A stretch of DNA of 64,000 nt from Rhodococcus pyridinivorans (GCF_900105195.1 NZ_FNRX01000002.1:1612001-1676000); one strand, 5' to 3'; positions 20,593 to 29,314 are shown, counted from the first letter of the stretch. Notes: generated by a model from the letters alone, not told the origin. Translations and numbers: made by a program.

Positions 20593-20617
20593 CGCGAGGC
20601 GGAGTAGTTGTGGAGGA

Positions 20618-21676
20618 ATGACGTCCACAACCGGTACGACCACCGTCGCCGCATACGCCGCCACCGCGCCCGACGCGCCCCTGTCGAAGACCACCGTCGA
20701 ACGACGTGCCCTCGGCCCGCTCGACGTGCTCATCGCCATCGAATTCGCCGGCATCTGCCATTCCGACATCCACACCGCCCGGAACGAGTGGGGCGGAACC
20801 AAGTACCCGATCGTGCCGGGCCACGAGATCGTCGGCACCGTCGCCGCCGTCGGTTCCGGTGTCACGAAGCACGCCGTCGGAGACCGCGTCGGCGTGGGTT
20901 GCTTCGTGAACTCCTGTGGTGAATGTGAGCCCTGCCGAACAGGATTCGAGCAGCACTGCACCAGTCGGGTGACGGGAACCTACAACTCCGTCGACCGCGA
21001 CGGCTCCGTCACCCAGGGCGGCTACTCGACACACATCGTCGTCACCGAACACTTCGTCCTGAGGATTCCCGACGGACTCGACCCGGCCGCCGCGGCGCCT
21101 CTGCTGTGCGCGGGAATCACCCTGTACTCGCCGCTGAAGCGGTGGAATGCCGGGCCGGGGAGCAAGGTCGCGATCATCGGCATGGGCGGTCTCGGGCATG
21201 TCGGAGTGAAGATCGCGGCAGCGATGGGTGCGGAGGTGACCGTGCTCGGTCACTCGCTGTCGAAGCGGGACGACGGCCTGCGCTTCGGTGCGGTCGACTA
21301 CCGGTCCACCGAGGACGAGTCGACCTTCAAGGAGTTGCGCGGGAAATTCGATCTGATCCTCAACACCGTCTCGGTCAACCTCGACCTCGACCGCTACCTG
21401 TCGTTGCTGCGGCTGCACGGCACCCTCGTCGGCCTCGGCCTGCCCGAGAAGCCGCTGTCGGTGCGGGCGTTCTCGCTCGCGATGAACGATCGTGCGATGG
21501 CCGGATCGAATGTCGGCGGAATCCCCGACACGCAGGCGATGCTCGACTTCTGCGCAGAGCACGGCATCGGTGCGGAGATCGAGCTGATCTCCGCGGACCG
21601 TATCAACGAGGCATACGACCGTGTGGTCGCCAGTGATGTGCGCTATCGCTTCGTGATCGACGCCTCGACGTTCTGA
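20618..21676 (+). CDS. adhC: Zinc-containing NADP-dependent alcohol dehydrogenase, AdhC/cinnamyl type
   Basis: 352 residues: catalytic zinc site GICHSDIH and [12 protein letters not shown], structural zinc with four Cys in [15 protein letters not shown], third catalytic Cys in LLCAGIT, and Rossmann motif [17 protein letters not shown]. Resembles the cinnamyl alcohol dehydrogenase branch that reduces aldehydes with NADPH. The ATG at 20618 directly follows GGAGGA, an unusually short ribosome-site spacing, but no later start fits. Confidence 0.9.
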   Translation: MTSTTGTTTVAAYAATAPDAPLSKTTVERRALGPLDVLIAIEFAGICHSDIHTARNEWGGTKYPIVPGHEIVGTVAAVGSGVTKHAVGDRVGVGCFVNSCGECEPCRTGFEQHCTSRVTGTYNSVDRDGSVTQGGYSTHIVVTEHFVLRIPDGLDPAAAAPLLCAGITLYSPLKRWNAGPGSKVAIIGMGGLGHVGVKIAAAMGAEVTVLGHSLSKRDDGLRFGAVDYRSTEDESTFKELRGKFDLILNTVSVNLDLDRYLSLLRLHGTLVGLGLPEKPLSVRAFSLAMNDRAMAGSNVGGIPDTQAMLDFCAEHGIGAEIELISADRINEAYDRVVASDVRYRFVIDASTF

Positions 21677-21680
21677 CCGC

Positions 21681-21716
21681 GTCGACGTCCCGGGCACGGG
21701 AGCCCGGGACGTCGAC
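21681..21716. terminator. Bidirectional terminator between adhC and sigF
   Basis: Perfect 15-bp stem: GTCGACGTCCCGGGC (21681-21695) and its complement (21702-21716) with a six-base loop between two convergent genes. Confidence 0.8.
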
Positions 21717-21719
21717 CCG

Positions 21720-22502
21720 TCAGAAGTTGTCGCCGAGCTGATCGCGGAGCTGCGCGAGGGTCTTCGTGAGCAGACGCGACACGTGCATCTGCGAGACACC
21801 CACGCGCTCGGCGATCTGCGTCTGCGTCATGTTGCCGAAGAAGCGCAGCAGCACGACCGTGCGTTCGCGGGCCGGAAGGGCCTCGAGCAGCGGACGCAGC
21901 GCCTCGTGGTTCTCGACCTCGTCGAGCGCGGCGTCGTAGTCGCCGAGCGTGTCGGCGAGGGTGAGCCCGTCGTCGCCGGACGGGGACGACCGGTCGACCG
22001 ACACGGTCTGGTAGGCGTTGCCGGCCACGAGACCCTGCAGCACCTCCTCCTGATCGATGCCGAGTACCTCGGCGAGCTCGGAGGCGGTGGGCGCACGTCC
22101 GAGCTGCTGGGAGAGCTCGGACGTGGCCTTGCTCAGGGACAGATGCAGTTCCTTCATGCGTCGCGGCACACGAACCGCCCAGCCGGCGTCACGGAAGTGC
22201 CGGCGCACCTCGCCCATGATCGTGGGGACCGCGAAGGAGACGAAATCCGAACCGCGTTCGGGGTCGAAACGGTCGACCGCGTTGACCAGGCCCAGGCGCG
22301 CGACCTGCAGCAGATCTTCGAAGGCCTCACCACGGCCGTCGAAGCGCCGGGCGATGTGCTCGGCGAGCGGCAGGCACCGCTCGACCACTGCGTCGCGGAT
22401 GCGGATGCGACCGGGGTCGCCCTCCTCGAGTGCGAGGAGTGTTCTCAACGTTTCGGTGACGTCGGCGTACTCGTCGCTCGACCTACCCGTGTTGCGCGTC
22501 AC
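21720..22502 (-). CDS. sigF: Stress-response sigma factor SigF (SigB/F/G family)
   Basis: 260 residues with regions 2 (AFEDLLQVARLGLVNAVDRFDPERGSDF), 3 and 4 (ARERTVVLLRFFGNMTQTQIAERVGVSQMHVSRLL). The FVSFAVPTIMGEVRRHFRD segment is typical of the SigB/SigF group. GTG start at 22502 overlaps the anti-sigma gene stop (GTGA), giving translational coupling. The sigma factor should direct the stress promoters found in the following 18 kb, and its own operon has one of them. Confidence 0.93.
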   Translation of the reverse strand: MTRNTGRSSDEYADVTETLRTLLALEEGDPGRIRIRDAVVERCLPLAEHIARRFDGRGEAFEDLLQVARLGLVNAVDRFDPERGSDFVSFAVPTIMGEVRRHFRDAGWAVRVPRRMKELHLSLSKATSELSQQLGRAPTASELAEVLGIDQEEVLQGLVAGNAYQTVSVDRSSPSGDDGLTLADTLGDYDAALDEVENHEALRPLLEALPARERTVVLLRFFGNMTQTQIAERVGVSQMHVSRLLTKTLAQLRDQLGDNF

Positions 22503-22918
22503 CGATCGGCGCTGCCTTCGGCGATGGACATGTCGATCGTGGCGCGCGAGTCGTCGCTCGTCACCGAGATGGACTCGGTCAGCGAGTTGAGCACGTGCCA
22601 TCCGAAGGAGCGCGGCTGCCCGATCTCGGAGGCGTCGTTCGTGGGCGCCGACAGGCTGATCTGCAGCAGCGGGAGAGCCGCCCGGAACGAGCACGCCAGG
22701 ATCGCGTCCTCGGGTGCGCCCATGATCAGCCGCGTGGCCGCTTCGTCGACGGCGAGCTTCACATCCGCAACGGTATCGAGGTCGAAGTCGTGCTGCAGCG
22801 CGATCGCGGCGGCTACCGCTCGGAGCACTGCGAGCTGGTCGGGATGGGCCTCTACTCGAAGTTCGACTACCGGGGGATTGTGGTCGCGTGCCGATTCGAT
22901 CGACGCGGATTTTGCCAT
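22499..22918 (-). CDS. rsbW: Anti-sigma F factor, RsbW/UsfX type
   Basis: 139-residue HATPase-fold anti-sigma factor directly before sigF. Residues 20-60 (VEAHPDQLAVLRAVAAAIALQHDFDLDTVADVKLAVDEAATRL) match mycobacterial UsfX. The usual N-box Asn is replaced (DEAATRLIMG, Arg at that place), so ATP/Mg binding and kinase activity may be altered; I recall the same Arg in UsfX. It would hold SigF inactive until a STAS antagonist binds. Confidence 0.9.
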   Translation of the reverse strand: MAKSASIESARDHNPPVVELRVEAHPDQLAVLRAVAAAIALQHDFDLDTVADVKLAVDEAATRLIMGAPEDAILACSFRAALPLLQISLSAPTNDASEIGQPRSFGWHVLNSLTESISVTSDDSRATIDMSIAEGSADR

Positions 22919-22984
22919 GAGCCTGATGTCTCCAGTACGGGGAGTGGGGGTACGAGCGGGTCGTGTCTGTCTGGTCGTCGGAGA

Positions 22985-23010
22985 GAGTACCCAGATACCG
23001 CGAATTCAAT
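22985..23010 (-). promoter_or_regulatory. SigF-like promoter of rsbW-sigF
   Basis: -35 GGAT (23010-23007), 16-base spacer, -10 GGGTAC (22990-22985). Fits GNNT-N14-16-GGGTAC/T of the SigB/SigF class and suggests autoregulation. The rest of the 308-base gap between rsbW and the STAS gene shows no gene. Confidence 0.6.
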
Positions 23011-23226
23011 CCATCCACCGTGACCTGGGCAGGGGGCCGCAACATTCCCGAAATGCACGATCGGCGTGTTGAGTGCCCGTGGTTCGTGGACTACTGTGGC
23101 GGCAGAAGGTTGAGCACACAGCCGAGAACACGGAAGCACCCCTGTTTCGGGAGGGTTCCGATCGGTCACCGGTTGTGCCTGTCTCGTAGGTCGTGCTTCC
23201 TGCAATTTTCGATGTTGGGAAGTGCT

Positions 23227-23670
23227 ATGACAGTTCCTCAGCGAATTGCCGCACAGGTAGATTCCGTCCCATCCGGGTGGTCGGCTCGGCCGATCAGGTC
23301 CGACATTCCCGCAGAACGGGTCGTCGGCGCAGAATTCAGCGCGCAGAAGATCGAACCGGACCTCGTCTGGATCGACGTGCGAGGCGAGATCGACATCCGC
23401 AACGCACACGCTCTACACGCGTTCACCCATCGGCAGCTCGAAGAATCGATCCGTATGGTCGTCGATCTCGGAGCAGTCGAATTCTTCGGTGCGGCCGGGT
23501 TGTCGGTCTTCGACGATCTCGACGAACGTGCGCGTGCCCTGAACGTCCGCTGGGCACTTCTGAGTGGGCGACCGGTGGAACGGTTGCTCCGGGTCGCCGA
23601 CGCGACCATCGCTTCCAAGGCATGCAGAACACGTGAAGCAGCGCTTGCTGCGCTCGCTCGCGTGAAGTAA
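23227..23670 (+). CDS. STAS-domain anti-anti-sigma-like protein without the phosphorylatable Ser
   Basis: 147 residues with one STAS domain from about residue 40 (VWIDVRGEIDIRNAHAL, then MVVDLGAVEFFGAAGLSVFDDL). In RsbV/SpoIIAA-type antagonists the loop is DSSGL or DSTGL and its Ser is phosphorylated by the anti-sigma kinase. Here it is GAAGL, so that switch is missing. It is divergent from rsbW-sigF and is the obvious candidate partner of RsbW. ATG at 23227 follows GGGAAG. Confidence 0.85.
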   Translation: MTVPQRIAAQVDSVPSGWSARPIRSDIPAERVVGAEFSAQKIEPDLVWIDVRGEIDIRNAHALHAFTHRQLEESIRMVVDLGAVEFFGAAGLSVFDDLDERARALNVRWALLSGRPVERLLRVADATIASKACRTREAALAALARVK

Positions 23671-23725
23671 CAGGCCGGGAGAGCCGACCATACGGCGTGG
23701 CCGCAATCCGCCACGCCCCTCCATA

Positions 23726-23758
23726 CCGTTGCCGTTCGGGTTTCCCGGGCGGCAACGG
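23726..23758 (+). terminator. Hairpin after the STAS gene
   Basis: CCGTTGCCG (23726-23734) pairs with CGGCAACGG (23750-23758), 55 bases after the stop. Confidence 0.55.
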
Positions 23759-23857
23759 TTCTGTTCGGAGGGCATCTCCGATCCGCCGCTCGGCCCGAGG
23801 TGCCCGTTTCGTCACTTCGACCCGGGGGAACCCGCTGGTGAACCCGAGGAGGTCGAG

Positions 23858-24349
23858 ATGAGCACGAACGACTGGATTCTGCTGGTGATAGCGGTGGTCG
23901 TCGCGTTGGTGGTAGTGGCGGTGCTGGGGTGGACGCTCCGCAACCGGCGTGCCGAGCGCCGGCGTGCCGAAGCCGAACGTCTGCGTCGCAGCGTCGAGGA
24001 GAACAGGCCGGGAGTCGAACAGCGGGCGGCGTCGGCCGAACGCACCGAAGCGGAGGCCCGTCGCGCCGCGGCGGACGCCGAAGCGAAGGCGGCCGAGGCG
24101 GAGCGGCTGCGCGCCCGCTCCGAGGAGGAACGTCGTACCGCCGAAGCGGCACGAGCCGAACTCGACGAGCGTCGTCGCCGGGCGGAAGAGCTGGATCCCC
24201 GTTCGGCGGAACACGCCGAGCGCGGTGATCACCGCGCGGATCCGGTTCCGCGGACGGCAGGTTCGTCGGATCAGGTCCCGAACACCGTGCCGGGCGACGA
24301 GGCCGGCCCAGCGGGCGCACACCGGAACGATCAGGACTTCCGTCGCTGA
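23858..24349 (+). CDS. Membrane-anchored Glu/Arg/Ala-rich coiled-coil protein
   Basis: 163 residues: one N-terminal membrane segment (WILLVIAVVVALVVVAVLGW, residues 6-25), then a long charged helix of Glu-Ala-Arg repeats (about 30-115), then a Pro/Asp-rich tail. No catalytic motif. Start ATG at 23858 follows GAGGAGGTCGAG. A family common in stress regions of Rhodococcus, function unknown; topology suggests a cytoplasmic coiled coil tethered to the membrane. Confidence 0.75.
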   Translation: MSTNDWILLVIAVVVALVVVAVLGWTLRNRRAERRRAEAERLRRSVEENRPGVEQRAASAERTEAEARRAAADAEAKAAEAERLRARSEEERRTAEAARAELDERRRRAEELDPRSAEHAERGDHRADPVPRTAGSSDQVPNTVPGDEAGPAGAHRNDQDFRR

Positions 24350-24358
24350 TCGTTCCGG
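24322..24358. terminator. Terminator overlapping the coiled-coil gene stop
   Basis: CCGGAACGATCAG (24322-24334) and CTGATCGTTCCGG (24346-24358) form a perfect 13-bp stem between two convergent genes. Confidence 0.75.
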
Positions 24359-24381
24359 CGTCTGTAGAGGTTCGACGGGCG

Positions 24382-25632
24382 CTACTGCACGCCGGTCCGT
24401 GCGGTCCGGTGTGCAGTACGCCGGACCGGCACGCAGCGTTCGTAGGCGCGAAGGGTGTCCTCCGCCACGCGATCCCAGGTGTACCGGGCGAGAACGCGGT
24501 CGCGTCCGGCGATACCGAAGGTGGCGCGTGTCGTCGCATCGGAGAGAAGCCGGCGCGCGGCGGCCGCGACGGCCTCGGGGGAGCGGGTGGGCACGAGAAG
24601 GCCGGTCGCCTCGTCGAGCACGGTGTCGAGCATTCCACCGGAAGCAGTTGCGATGACCGGGCGACCGCACGACATCGCCTGCAGGGCGAGCATCCCCGAC
24701 GGATCGTGCCAGGGAGTGGAGACCACGGCGTCGGCGGACAGGAGCAGACCGGGCATCTCGTCCCGCCCGACATCGCGGCGGATCCGGACGCGTCCCTGCA
24801 CACCGCGTACGCGTGCGAGCTTCACGAGACGGGACTTCTCCTGCTCGTCCGCTCGGCGCGACAAGTACGGGGGAGCGGGATGCGCGGCGATGATCAACTC
24901 GGTGTCGGGAATGCCCGCCAGCGCTTCGATGGCGATGTCGAATCCGGAGCCCAGTTCGAGAGGGCCGGCTGCGAGCAGACGATGCTTGCGGGTCCTCGTG
25001 GTGTCGGGAGCGGCAGCGGTGCTGTAGTGCACGGCGTCCACGCCGCTCGGCACCACCGTGGTCCGCGTGCGGGGAAGTCCCATGCGCGCCAGCTCGAACA
25101 CCTCGTCGGAACTCGTCGCGATCATGCGTGTCGCGCCCCGGGCGAGGAGCCGCTCCAAGCGGATTCGGTCGCGCGCGGACGCGTCCATCGCAGTCTTCTC
25201 CCGGATCCGGTGCTCGACCGTGCCGAGGGAATGGAAGGTCTGAACCGTGGGGATGCCCAGCGAACGGGTGGCGAGCTGCGTGGCCAGTCCGGACAGCCAG
25301 TAGTGGGCATGGGTGATGTCCGGTGGCCGCTGGCGCCACTCCCGATCCAGGAAGCTCCCGAATTCCCCCATCGCAGAGTCGGTTTCGTCGGGACGCAGCG
25401 GGGACGGTGGTCCTGCCGGTACCTGCACCACCTCGTATCCACCGGGGGCGGAGATCCGGTCGGGGTCGTCGCGGTCCTCGCGGCGTGTGTAGACCACCAC
25501 CTCGTGACCGGCCCCGGCGAGGGCGGACGACAGTTCGGCCAGGTGGACGTGAAGTCCTTGCGGCGGCGCATCTGCGTGCGCGCCGTGACCGAGCAGGGGA
25601 TTCACTTGTCCGGCAACCATCGCGATCTTCAC
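24382..25632 (-). CDS. GT4-family glycosyltransferase with altered EX7E motif
   Basis: 416 residues with two Rossmann-like halves: VKIAMVAGQVNPLLG start and GLHVHLAELSSALAGAGHEVVVYTR acceptor side, then PSGVD hinge and nucleotide-sugar side. The usual EX7E motif is DPSGMLALQAMSCGRPVIA, i.e. Asp and Gln in place of the two Glu. Start set to GTG at 25632 (family starts with MKIAMV); this is nine bases past a SigF-like -10. Donor and acceptor unknown; similar enzymes act on trehalose, mannosyl lipids or glycans. Confidence 0.85.
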   Translation of the reverse strand: MKIAMVAGQVNPLLGHGAHADAPPQGLHVHLAELSSALAGAGHEVVVYTRREDRDDPDRISAPGGYEVVQVPAGPPSPLRPDETDSAMGEFGSFLDREWRQRPPDITHAHYWLSGLATQLATRSLGIPTVQTFHSLGTVEHRIREKTAMDASARDRIRLERLLARGATRMIATSSDEVFELARMGLPRTRTTVVPSGVDAVHYSTAAAPDTTRTRKHRLLAAGPLELGSGFDIAIEALAGIPDTELIIAAHPAPPYLSRRADEQEKSRLVKLARVRGVQGRVRIRRDVGRDEMPGLLLSADAVVSTPWHDPSGMLALQAMSCGRPVIATASGGMLDTVLDEATGLLVPTRSPEAVAAAARRLLSDATTRATFGIAGRDRVLARYTWDRVAEDTLRAYERCVPVRRTAHRTARTGVQ

Positions 25633-25641
25633 CACAGCGGT

Positions 25642-25667
25642 ATTCCCGTGTGTGGTGGGGGATAAAC
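25642..25667 (-). promoter_or_regulatory. SigF-like promoter of the glycosyltransferase gene
   Basis: -35 GTTT (25667-25664), 16 bases, -10 GGGAAT (25647-25642), one base off GGGTAT. The GTG start is nine bases past the -10, so the message would be leaderless. Confidence 0.5.
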
Positions 25668-25772
25668 CGGTCGCGGCGCGCCGGTACGAACCGGAATACG
25701 CTGCTGCCCCACCTGTTCGTTCGTGTGGGTCGGTGGCTCCGGCCGCACCGGGCCGGGACGACCGGTCCCGGA

Positions 25773-26129
25773 TCAGATGATGGCGCGGGCGGAGATGGTG
25801 GCGTAGACGACCATCAGCACCAGCAGTACCCATCCCGCACCCTGCCAGATCGGCCAGCGACCGCCGTGCTTCCACGTGCGGTAGGCCGTCAGCAGTGCGC
25901 CGAGTCCGCCGAGCAGGAGCACGAGTGTGGGTCCGAAGACCAGGATCTGGCGGGCGGGATCGGTGCACACCGCGAATGCGGCGTCGCTGCAGTCCTGTCC
26001 GGAGTTCGTGCCCCAGAGGATGGCGATGCCCATCACCACGAGCGCAGCGACGATCACGCCCCCCGCGTACATCGTGGCCTTACGGGCCGTCCGGGGGTCG
26101 TTCCAGCGTTTCTCCACATCCTGGGTCAT
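25773..26129 (-). CDS. Small membrane protein, three to four TM segments
   Basis: 118 residues. Hydrophobic segments at about residues 19-36 (MYAGGVIVAALVVMGIAIL), 62-82 and 95-115. A loop with two Cys (GQDCSDAAFAVCTD) probably lies outside the membrane and may form a disulfide. ATG at 26129 follows GAGAAGGAGAG. Resembles conserved unknown membrane proteins of Rhodococcus and Nocardia. A SigF-like promoter precedes it. Confidence 0.75.
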   Translation of the reverse strand: MTQDVEKRWNDPRTARKATMYAGGVIVAALVVMGIAILWGTNSGQDCSDAAFAVCTDPARQILVFGPTLVLLLGGLGALLTAYRTWKHGGRWPIWQGAGWVLLVLMVVYATISARAII

Positions 26130-26208
26130 GGCTCTCCTTCTCGTGGCCGAACGGTGCACGCGCGATGGCGGCGCACGCGCGTAACGGCCGGCGTGACTCG
26201 CTCTCCGA

Positions 26209-26234
26209 GTACCCCCGGCTAGGTCGCCCAATCC
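26209..26234 (-). promoter_or_regulatory. SigF-like promoter of the 25773-26129 gene
   Basis: -35 GGAT (26234-26231), 16 bases, -10 GGGTAC (26214-26209). The same hexamers and spacing as in the rsbW-sigF promoter. Confidence 0.6.
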
Positions 26235-26250
26235 GGATGTGCGGTGGTCG

Positions 26251-26268
26251 CCCCACGAGAGGTGGGGT
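26251..26268 (-). terminator. Short hairpin after a possible minus-strand ORF
   Basis: CCCCAC and GTGGGG pair around a five-base loop, just past the TGA of the open frame at 26279-26476. Confidence 0.4.
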
Positions 26269-26278
26269 GAGCCGGGCG

Positions 26279-26476
26279 TCAGGCGTGCTGGTGCACGGTC
26301 ATGAAGACGTGGTCGAAGTGGCTCCGATGCTGTTCGGCGAGGGCCGGCAAGGACGTGATCTCGTGTACGAGTCGTTCGGCCAGTGCCCGCAGTTCGACGT
26401 CCGTCTCCTGCGAGCGCCAGGCGCCGCCGGACCCGGATTCATCCCCGCCCGATCCGACCTTGGAGAGTTTTGTCCG
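26279..26476 (-). pseudogene. Possible small ORF or gene remnant without a standard start
   Basis: A stop-free minus-strand frame whose last 55 codons look coding: ELRALAERLVHEITSLPALAEQHRSHFDHVFM follows, with normal local codon use and third-position GC. It lacks an in-frame ATG or GTG in its first part; TTG or CTG starts would be needed. A hairpin follows its TGA. It may be a decayed gene, a non-ATG small protein, or chance in GC-rich DNA. Confidence 0.3.
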
Positions 26477-26503
26477 TTAGGGCCGGATCAGGGCGCTCGG
26501 TGC

Positions 26504-26529
26504 GTTTGTTCGGTTTCCCCCTCGGGTAT
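26504..26529 (+). promoter_or_regulatory. SigF promoter of the 26579-26776 gene
   Basis: -35 GTTT (26504-26507), 16 bases, -10 GGGTAT (26524-26529): a perfect match to the mycobacterial SigF consensus. Confidence 0.7.
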
Positions 26530-26578
26530 TGCTACCCGGCCGGACGGTCCGGCATATGAGACGGATCGAGGTGAGGTC

Positions 26579-26776
26579 GTGCGATTGGTGAGTCTCGTGG
26601 TCCTGATCTGGTTGATCATCGGTGCGGTGGCGGCCGGTCAGCGCGGCTACTTCAGCGACTCGGACCAGAATTGCAGCAGTCTCGCGACGGTGGCAGTTAC
26701 GGTGGTGGCCGGGCCGCTCAACTACGCGGGCGTCAATCCCCAGGTCGAGTGCGAGGTGCCGCAGCCGAGCGGGTAG
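26579..26776 (+). CDS. Small conserved secreted/membrane protein
   Basis: 65 residues. N-terminal hydrophobic stretch (LVSLVVLIWLIIGAVAAGQR) then an outside-facing part with two Cys (DQNCSS and QVECEVPQPSG). I know near-identical small proteins as unnamed neighbours in Rhodococcus and Nocardia genomes, usually with the motif VVAGPLNYxGVNP. Start GTG at 26579 by frame and by fit to that family. Preceded by a perfect SigF promoter, so induced in stress or stationary phase. Confidence 0.75.
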   Translation: MRLVSLVVLIWLIIGAVAAGQRGYFSDSDQNCSSLATVAVTVVAGPLNYAGVNPQVECEVPQPSG

Positions 26777-26816
26777 GTCCGCATTCCTTCGGGTCTGTCG
26801 CTGTTCGAGGTGCGGA

Positions 26817-26861
26817 GCGTGCGGGTCCTCTTCCGACAGATGTCGGAGAGGACCCGCACGC
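26817..26861. terminator. Strong bidirectional terminator before otsA end
   Basis: GCGTGCGGGTCCTC at 26817-26830 and its complement at 26848-26861 form a long stem with a short inner mismatch, between convergent genes. Confidence 0.75.
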
Positions 26862-28304
26862 CTAGCTTCCGGAGGCGGTGACGTGCGCACCCGAGGTGGC
26901 CCGCAGGTCCTCGAGGAAGGTGCGCGACCAGCGGGCGACGTCGTACTCCATGACGTGCGCGTGCATGGTCTTCATGCGCTTCTTCCGTTCGGCCGGGTCC
27001 TCCTCTATCGCTTCCACGATCGCGCGCTTGACGCCTTCGAGATCGTGTGGGTTGACCAGAAGAGCGCGGCGGAGTTCGGCTGCCGCCCCGGCGAATTCGC
27101 TGAGCACCAACGAACCGCTGCCGTCGGGGTGGCAGGCGATGTATTCCTTGGCGACAAGGTTCATGCCGTCGCGCAGGGGAGTGACCAGCATGACATCGGC
27201 ACCGGTGTACATCGCGAGCAGTTCGTCGCGGTCGACCGAGGCATGGAGATAGTGGACGACGGGGGAACCGAGCCGGGCGAACTCGCCGTTGATCCGACCC
27301 ACTTCGCGCTCCACCTGGTCGCGGAGTTGTGCGTACGCCGTCAAACGCTCGCGGCTCGGCGTGGCCAACTGCACCATCACGACCTTCTCGGGATCTAGGG
27401 TGCCTTCGGCGAACAGCTCGTGCAGGGCCTCGAGACGTACGTCGATCCCCTTGGTGTAGTCGAGCCGGTCGACGCCGAGCAGCATGACCTCCGGATCGCC
27501 CAGGTCCCTGCGGATCTCGGCGGCGCGCTCCTGAACGGCGGTGTCGCGGGAACGTTCCCGGAGCTGCGCGGAGTCGATGGAGATGGGGTAGGCACCGACA
27601 CGAACCTGCCGGTCGCCGAGAACGATGGTGCCGCCCGACGAGGTCCCGCGCGGTGCCGGAAGTCCGAAGAGCCGGTTGGCGAGATAGAGGAAGTTCTGTG
27701 CCCCGCCGGGGAGATGGAAACCGACGAGATCGGCGCCGAGCAGACCGTCGACGATCGCCTTCCGCCACGGCAACTGCAGGAACAGTTCGGTAGGCGGGAA
27801 GGGGATGTGGAGGAAGAAACCGATCGTGACGTCGGGCCGGAGTTCACGCAACATCCGGGGAACGAGCTGGAGCTGGTAGTCGTGCACCCACACCGTCGCC
27901 CCGGGGGCAGCGGCACGGGCCGCGGCCTCGGCGAATCGCTGATTGACCGCGCGATAGGTCCGCCACCACCGGCGATCGAAAGTGGGTGGGATGAGCGCGT
28001 CGTGGTAGAGCGGCCACAGAGTGTCGTTCGAGAAACCCTCGTAGTACTCCTCGACCTCCTGGGAGGACAACTCCACCGGATACAGCGAGAGCCCGTCCTC
28101 CTCGAAGGGATCGACCGTCACGTCGGGAGTGCCGGGCCAGCCGACCCAGGCGCCACTGTTGGACCTCAGGACGGTCTCCATCGCGGTCACCAGGCCACCG
28201 GGGCTGCGTCGCCAGACCGGCGGGCCACCGTCGGTCGGCGTCTCGAGATCCACCGGCAAACGGTTGGCGACCACGACGAAATCGTCGGAGTTCGGTTCGT
28301 TCAT
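26862..28304 (-). CDS. otsA: Trehalose-6-phosphate synthase
   Basis: 480 residues of the GT20 family: [10 protein letters not shown] start, [47 protein letters not shown] and [15 protein letters not shown] are all present. It joins UDP- (or ADP-)glucose and glucose-6-phosphate to trehalose-6-phosphate, feeding trehalose as a compatible solute and as carrier of mycolic acids. ATG at 28304 is preceded by GGCGGGA. No otsB is adjacent. It lies inside the SigF-type stress island, but I saw no convincing SigF promoter directly before it. Confidence 0.95.
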   Translation of the reverse strand: MNEPNSDDFVVVANRLPVDLETPTDGGPPVWRRSPGGLVTAMETVLRSNSGAWVGWPGTPDVTVDPFEEDGLSLYPVELSSQEVEEYYEGFSNDTLWPLYHDALIPPTFDRRWWRTYRAVNQRFAEAAARAAAPGATVWVHDYQLQLVPRMLRELRPDVTIGFFLHIPFPPTELFLQLPWRKAIVDGLLGADLVGFHLPGGAQNFLYLANRLFGLPAPRGTSSGGTIVLGDRQVRVGAYPISIDSAQLRERSRDTAVQERAAEIRRDLGDPEVMLLGVDRLDYTKGIDVRLEALHELFAEGTLDPEKVVMVQLATPSRERLTAYAQLRDQVEREVGRINGEFARLGSPVVHYLHASVDRDELLAMYTGADVMLVTPLRDGMNLVAKEYIACHPDGSGSLVLSEFAGAAAELRRALLVNPHDLEGVKRAIVEAIEEDPAERKKRMKTMHAHVMEYDVARWSRTFLEDLRATSGAHVTASGS

Positions 28305-28443
28305 AATCCCGCCTTCGTGCAACTGCCTTACGGCGAACCAATCCCACATGTTCGAAATCGACTACTTCTTGTTATCAAGGCGGGTAGGGGGCCGCAAATT
28401 GCGTGCACCGCTGCGGGCCTTCGACCAGCAGTTCTCCGGAAAA

Positions 28444-28590
28444 TCAGCTTTCGCTCGGCAGGGGAGCAGCCGGGTTGTCGAACATTTCGTCGATACGCTT
28501 CTTGATCTCCGCGGTACTGAATCGCACGCCCTGGTGGAGGGCTGCGGGCGGGAAGAAGGTGGCGCCGGAAACGGGGCTCTGCTCGAGCAT
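28444..28590 (-). CDS. Small protein, 48 residues
   Basis: Reads MLEQSPVSGATFFPPA, then a helix VRFSTAEIKKRIDEMFDN and a Pro-rich end. The ATG at 28590 follows AAAGGA with eight bases spacing, and codon use is like the neighbours. No known domain. It lies between otsA and the PfpI gene on the same strand. The 139 bases between it and otsA hold nothing I recognise. Confidence 0.55.
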   Translation of the reverse strand: MLEQSPVSGATFFPPAALHQGVRFSTAEIKKRIDEMFDNPAAPLPSES

Positions 28591-28690
28591 CGTCGAGGTC
28601 CTTTCGGAAAACAGGCGGAGATGGACCGGGACCTTTGTGGTCGCGGTCGGTGAAGTGACGAGGATCGGCCTGCGTCGTGGCCCGAACGAT

Positions 28691-29257
28691 TCAGCTCGCG
28701 GGGTTCGCCGCGAAGAGATCTATGAGTGCCTTGCAGAATGCCGGCAGGTCGCCGGGGTTGCGGCTCGAGACCAGGTTGCGATCGACGACCACCTCTTGAT
28801 CGACGACGTTTCCGCCGGCGTTGCGGATGTCGGTACGAACGCTCGGATACGACGTGAGGGTGCGGTCGCGCACCACGTCGGCCTCGACGAGCATCCACGG
28901 TCCGTGGCAGATCACGCCGACCGGGCGCCCGGAGGTGACGAACTCCCGCACGAACGACACGGCCTTGTCGTCCTGGCGCAGCTGATCGGGATTCGTGGTT
29001 CCACCGGGAAGCACCAGGCCGTCGAAGTCGCCGGGGGAGACCTCCGAGACGAGGTGATCGACGGTGTATTTCCCTGCGGCGTTGACGTCCTTCTCCATTG
29101 CCTGGATCTCGCCCTGCTCGATCGAGACGAGTCGGACCGTGGCGCCCTCGTCCTCGAGAGCTTTACGCGGCTCGACGAACTCGACCTCCTCGACTCCGTT
29201 CGTCGCGAGAATTGCGATGGTCAGTCCGGACAGTCGTGCCCCATCGGCGGAATTCAT
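28691..29257 (-). CDS. DJ-1/PfpI-family protein
   Basis: 188 residues: GLTIAILATNGVEEVEFVEP at the N-terminus and the nucleophile elbow GVICHGPWMLVEADV near residue 120, with Cys followed by His. PfpI/YhbO-type proteins act as glyoxalases, deglycases or chaperones in stress. ATG at 29257 after GAAAGGA. It has a SigF-like promoter and fits the stress island. Confidence 0.9.
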   Translation of the reverse strand: MNSADGARLSGLTIAILATNGVEEVEFVEPRKALEDEGATVRLVSIEQGEIQAMEKDVNAAGKYTVDHLVSEVSPGDFDGLVLPGGTTNPDQLRQDDKAVSFVREFVTSGRPVGVICHGPWMLVEADVVRDRTLTSYPSVRTDIRNAGGNVVDQEVVVDRNLVSSRNPGDLPAFCKALIDLFAANPAS

Positions 29258-29289
29258 GTTCGTGTGTCCTTTCTCGGCTGCTGTCAGAA

Positions 29290-29314
29290 TTACCCGGCTC
29301 GGATGGTGTGAAAC
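29290..29314 (-). promoter_or_regulatory. SigF-like promoter of the PfpI gene
   Basis: -35 GTTT (29314-29311), 15 bases, -10 GGGTAA (29295-29290); one base off the -10 consensus. Confidence 0.5.

Noticed and set aside
18190-20961. 923-codon minus-strand open frame opposite the metE-like gene
   Set aside because: Same reason; no family features, while the plus strand gives a complete protein family match.
28305-28443. SigF promoter for otsA
   Set aside because: No GGGTAT/C-like hexamer with a suitable -35 could be found before the gene.
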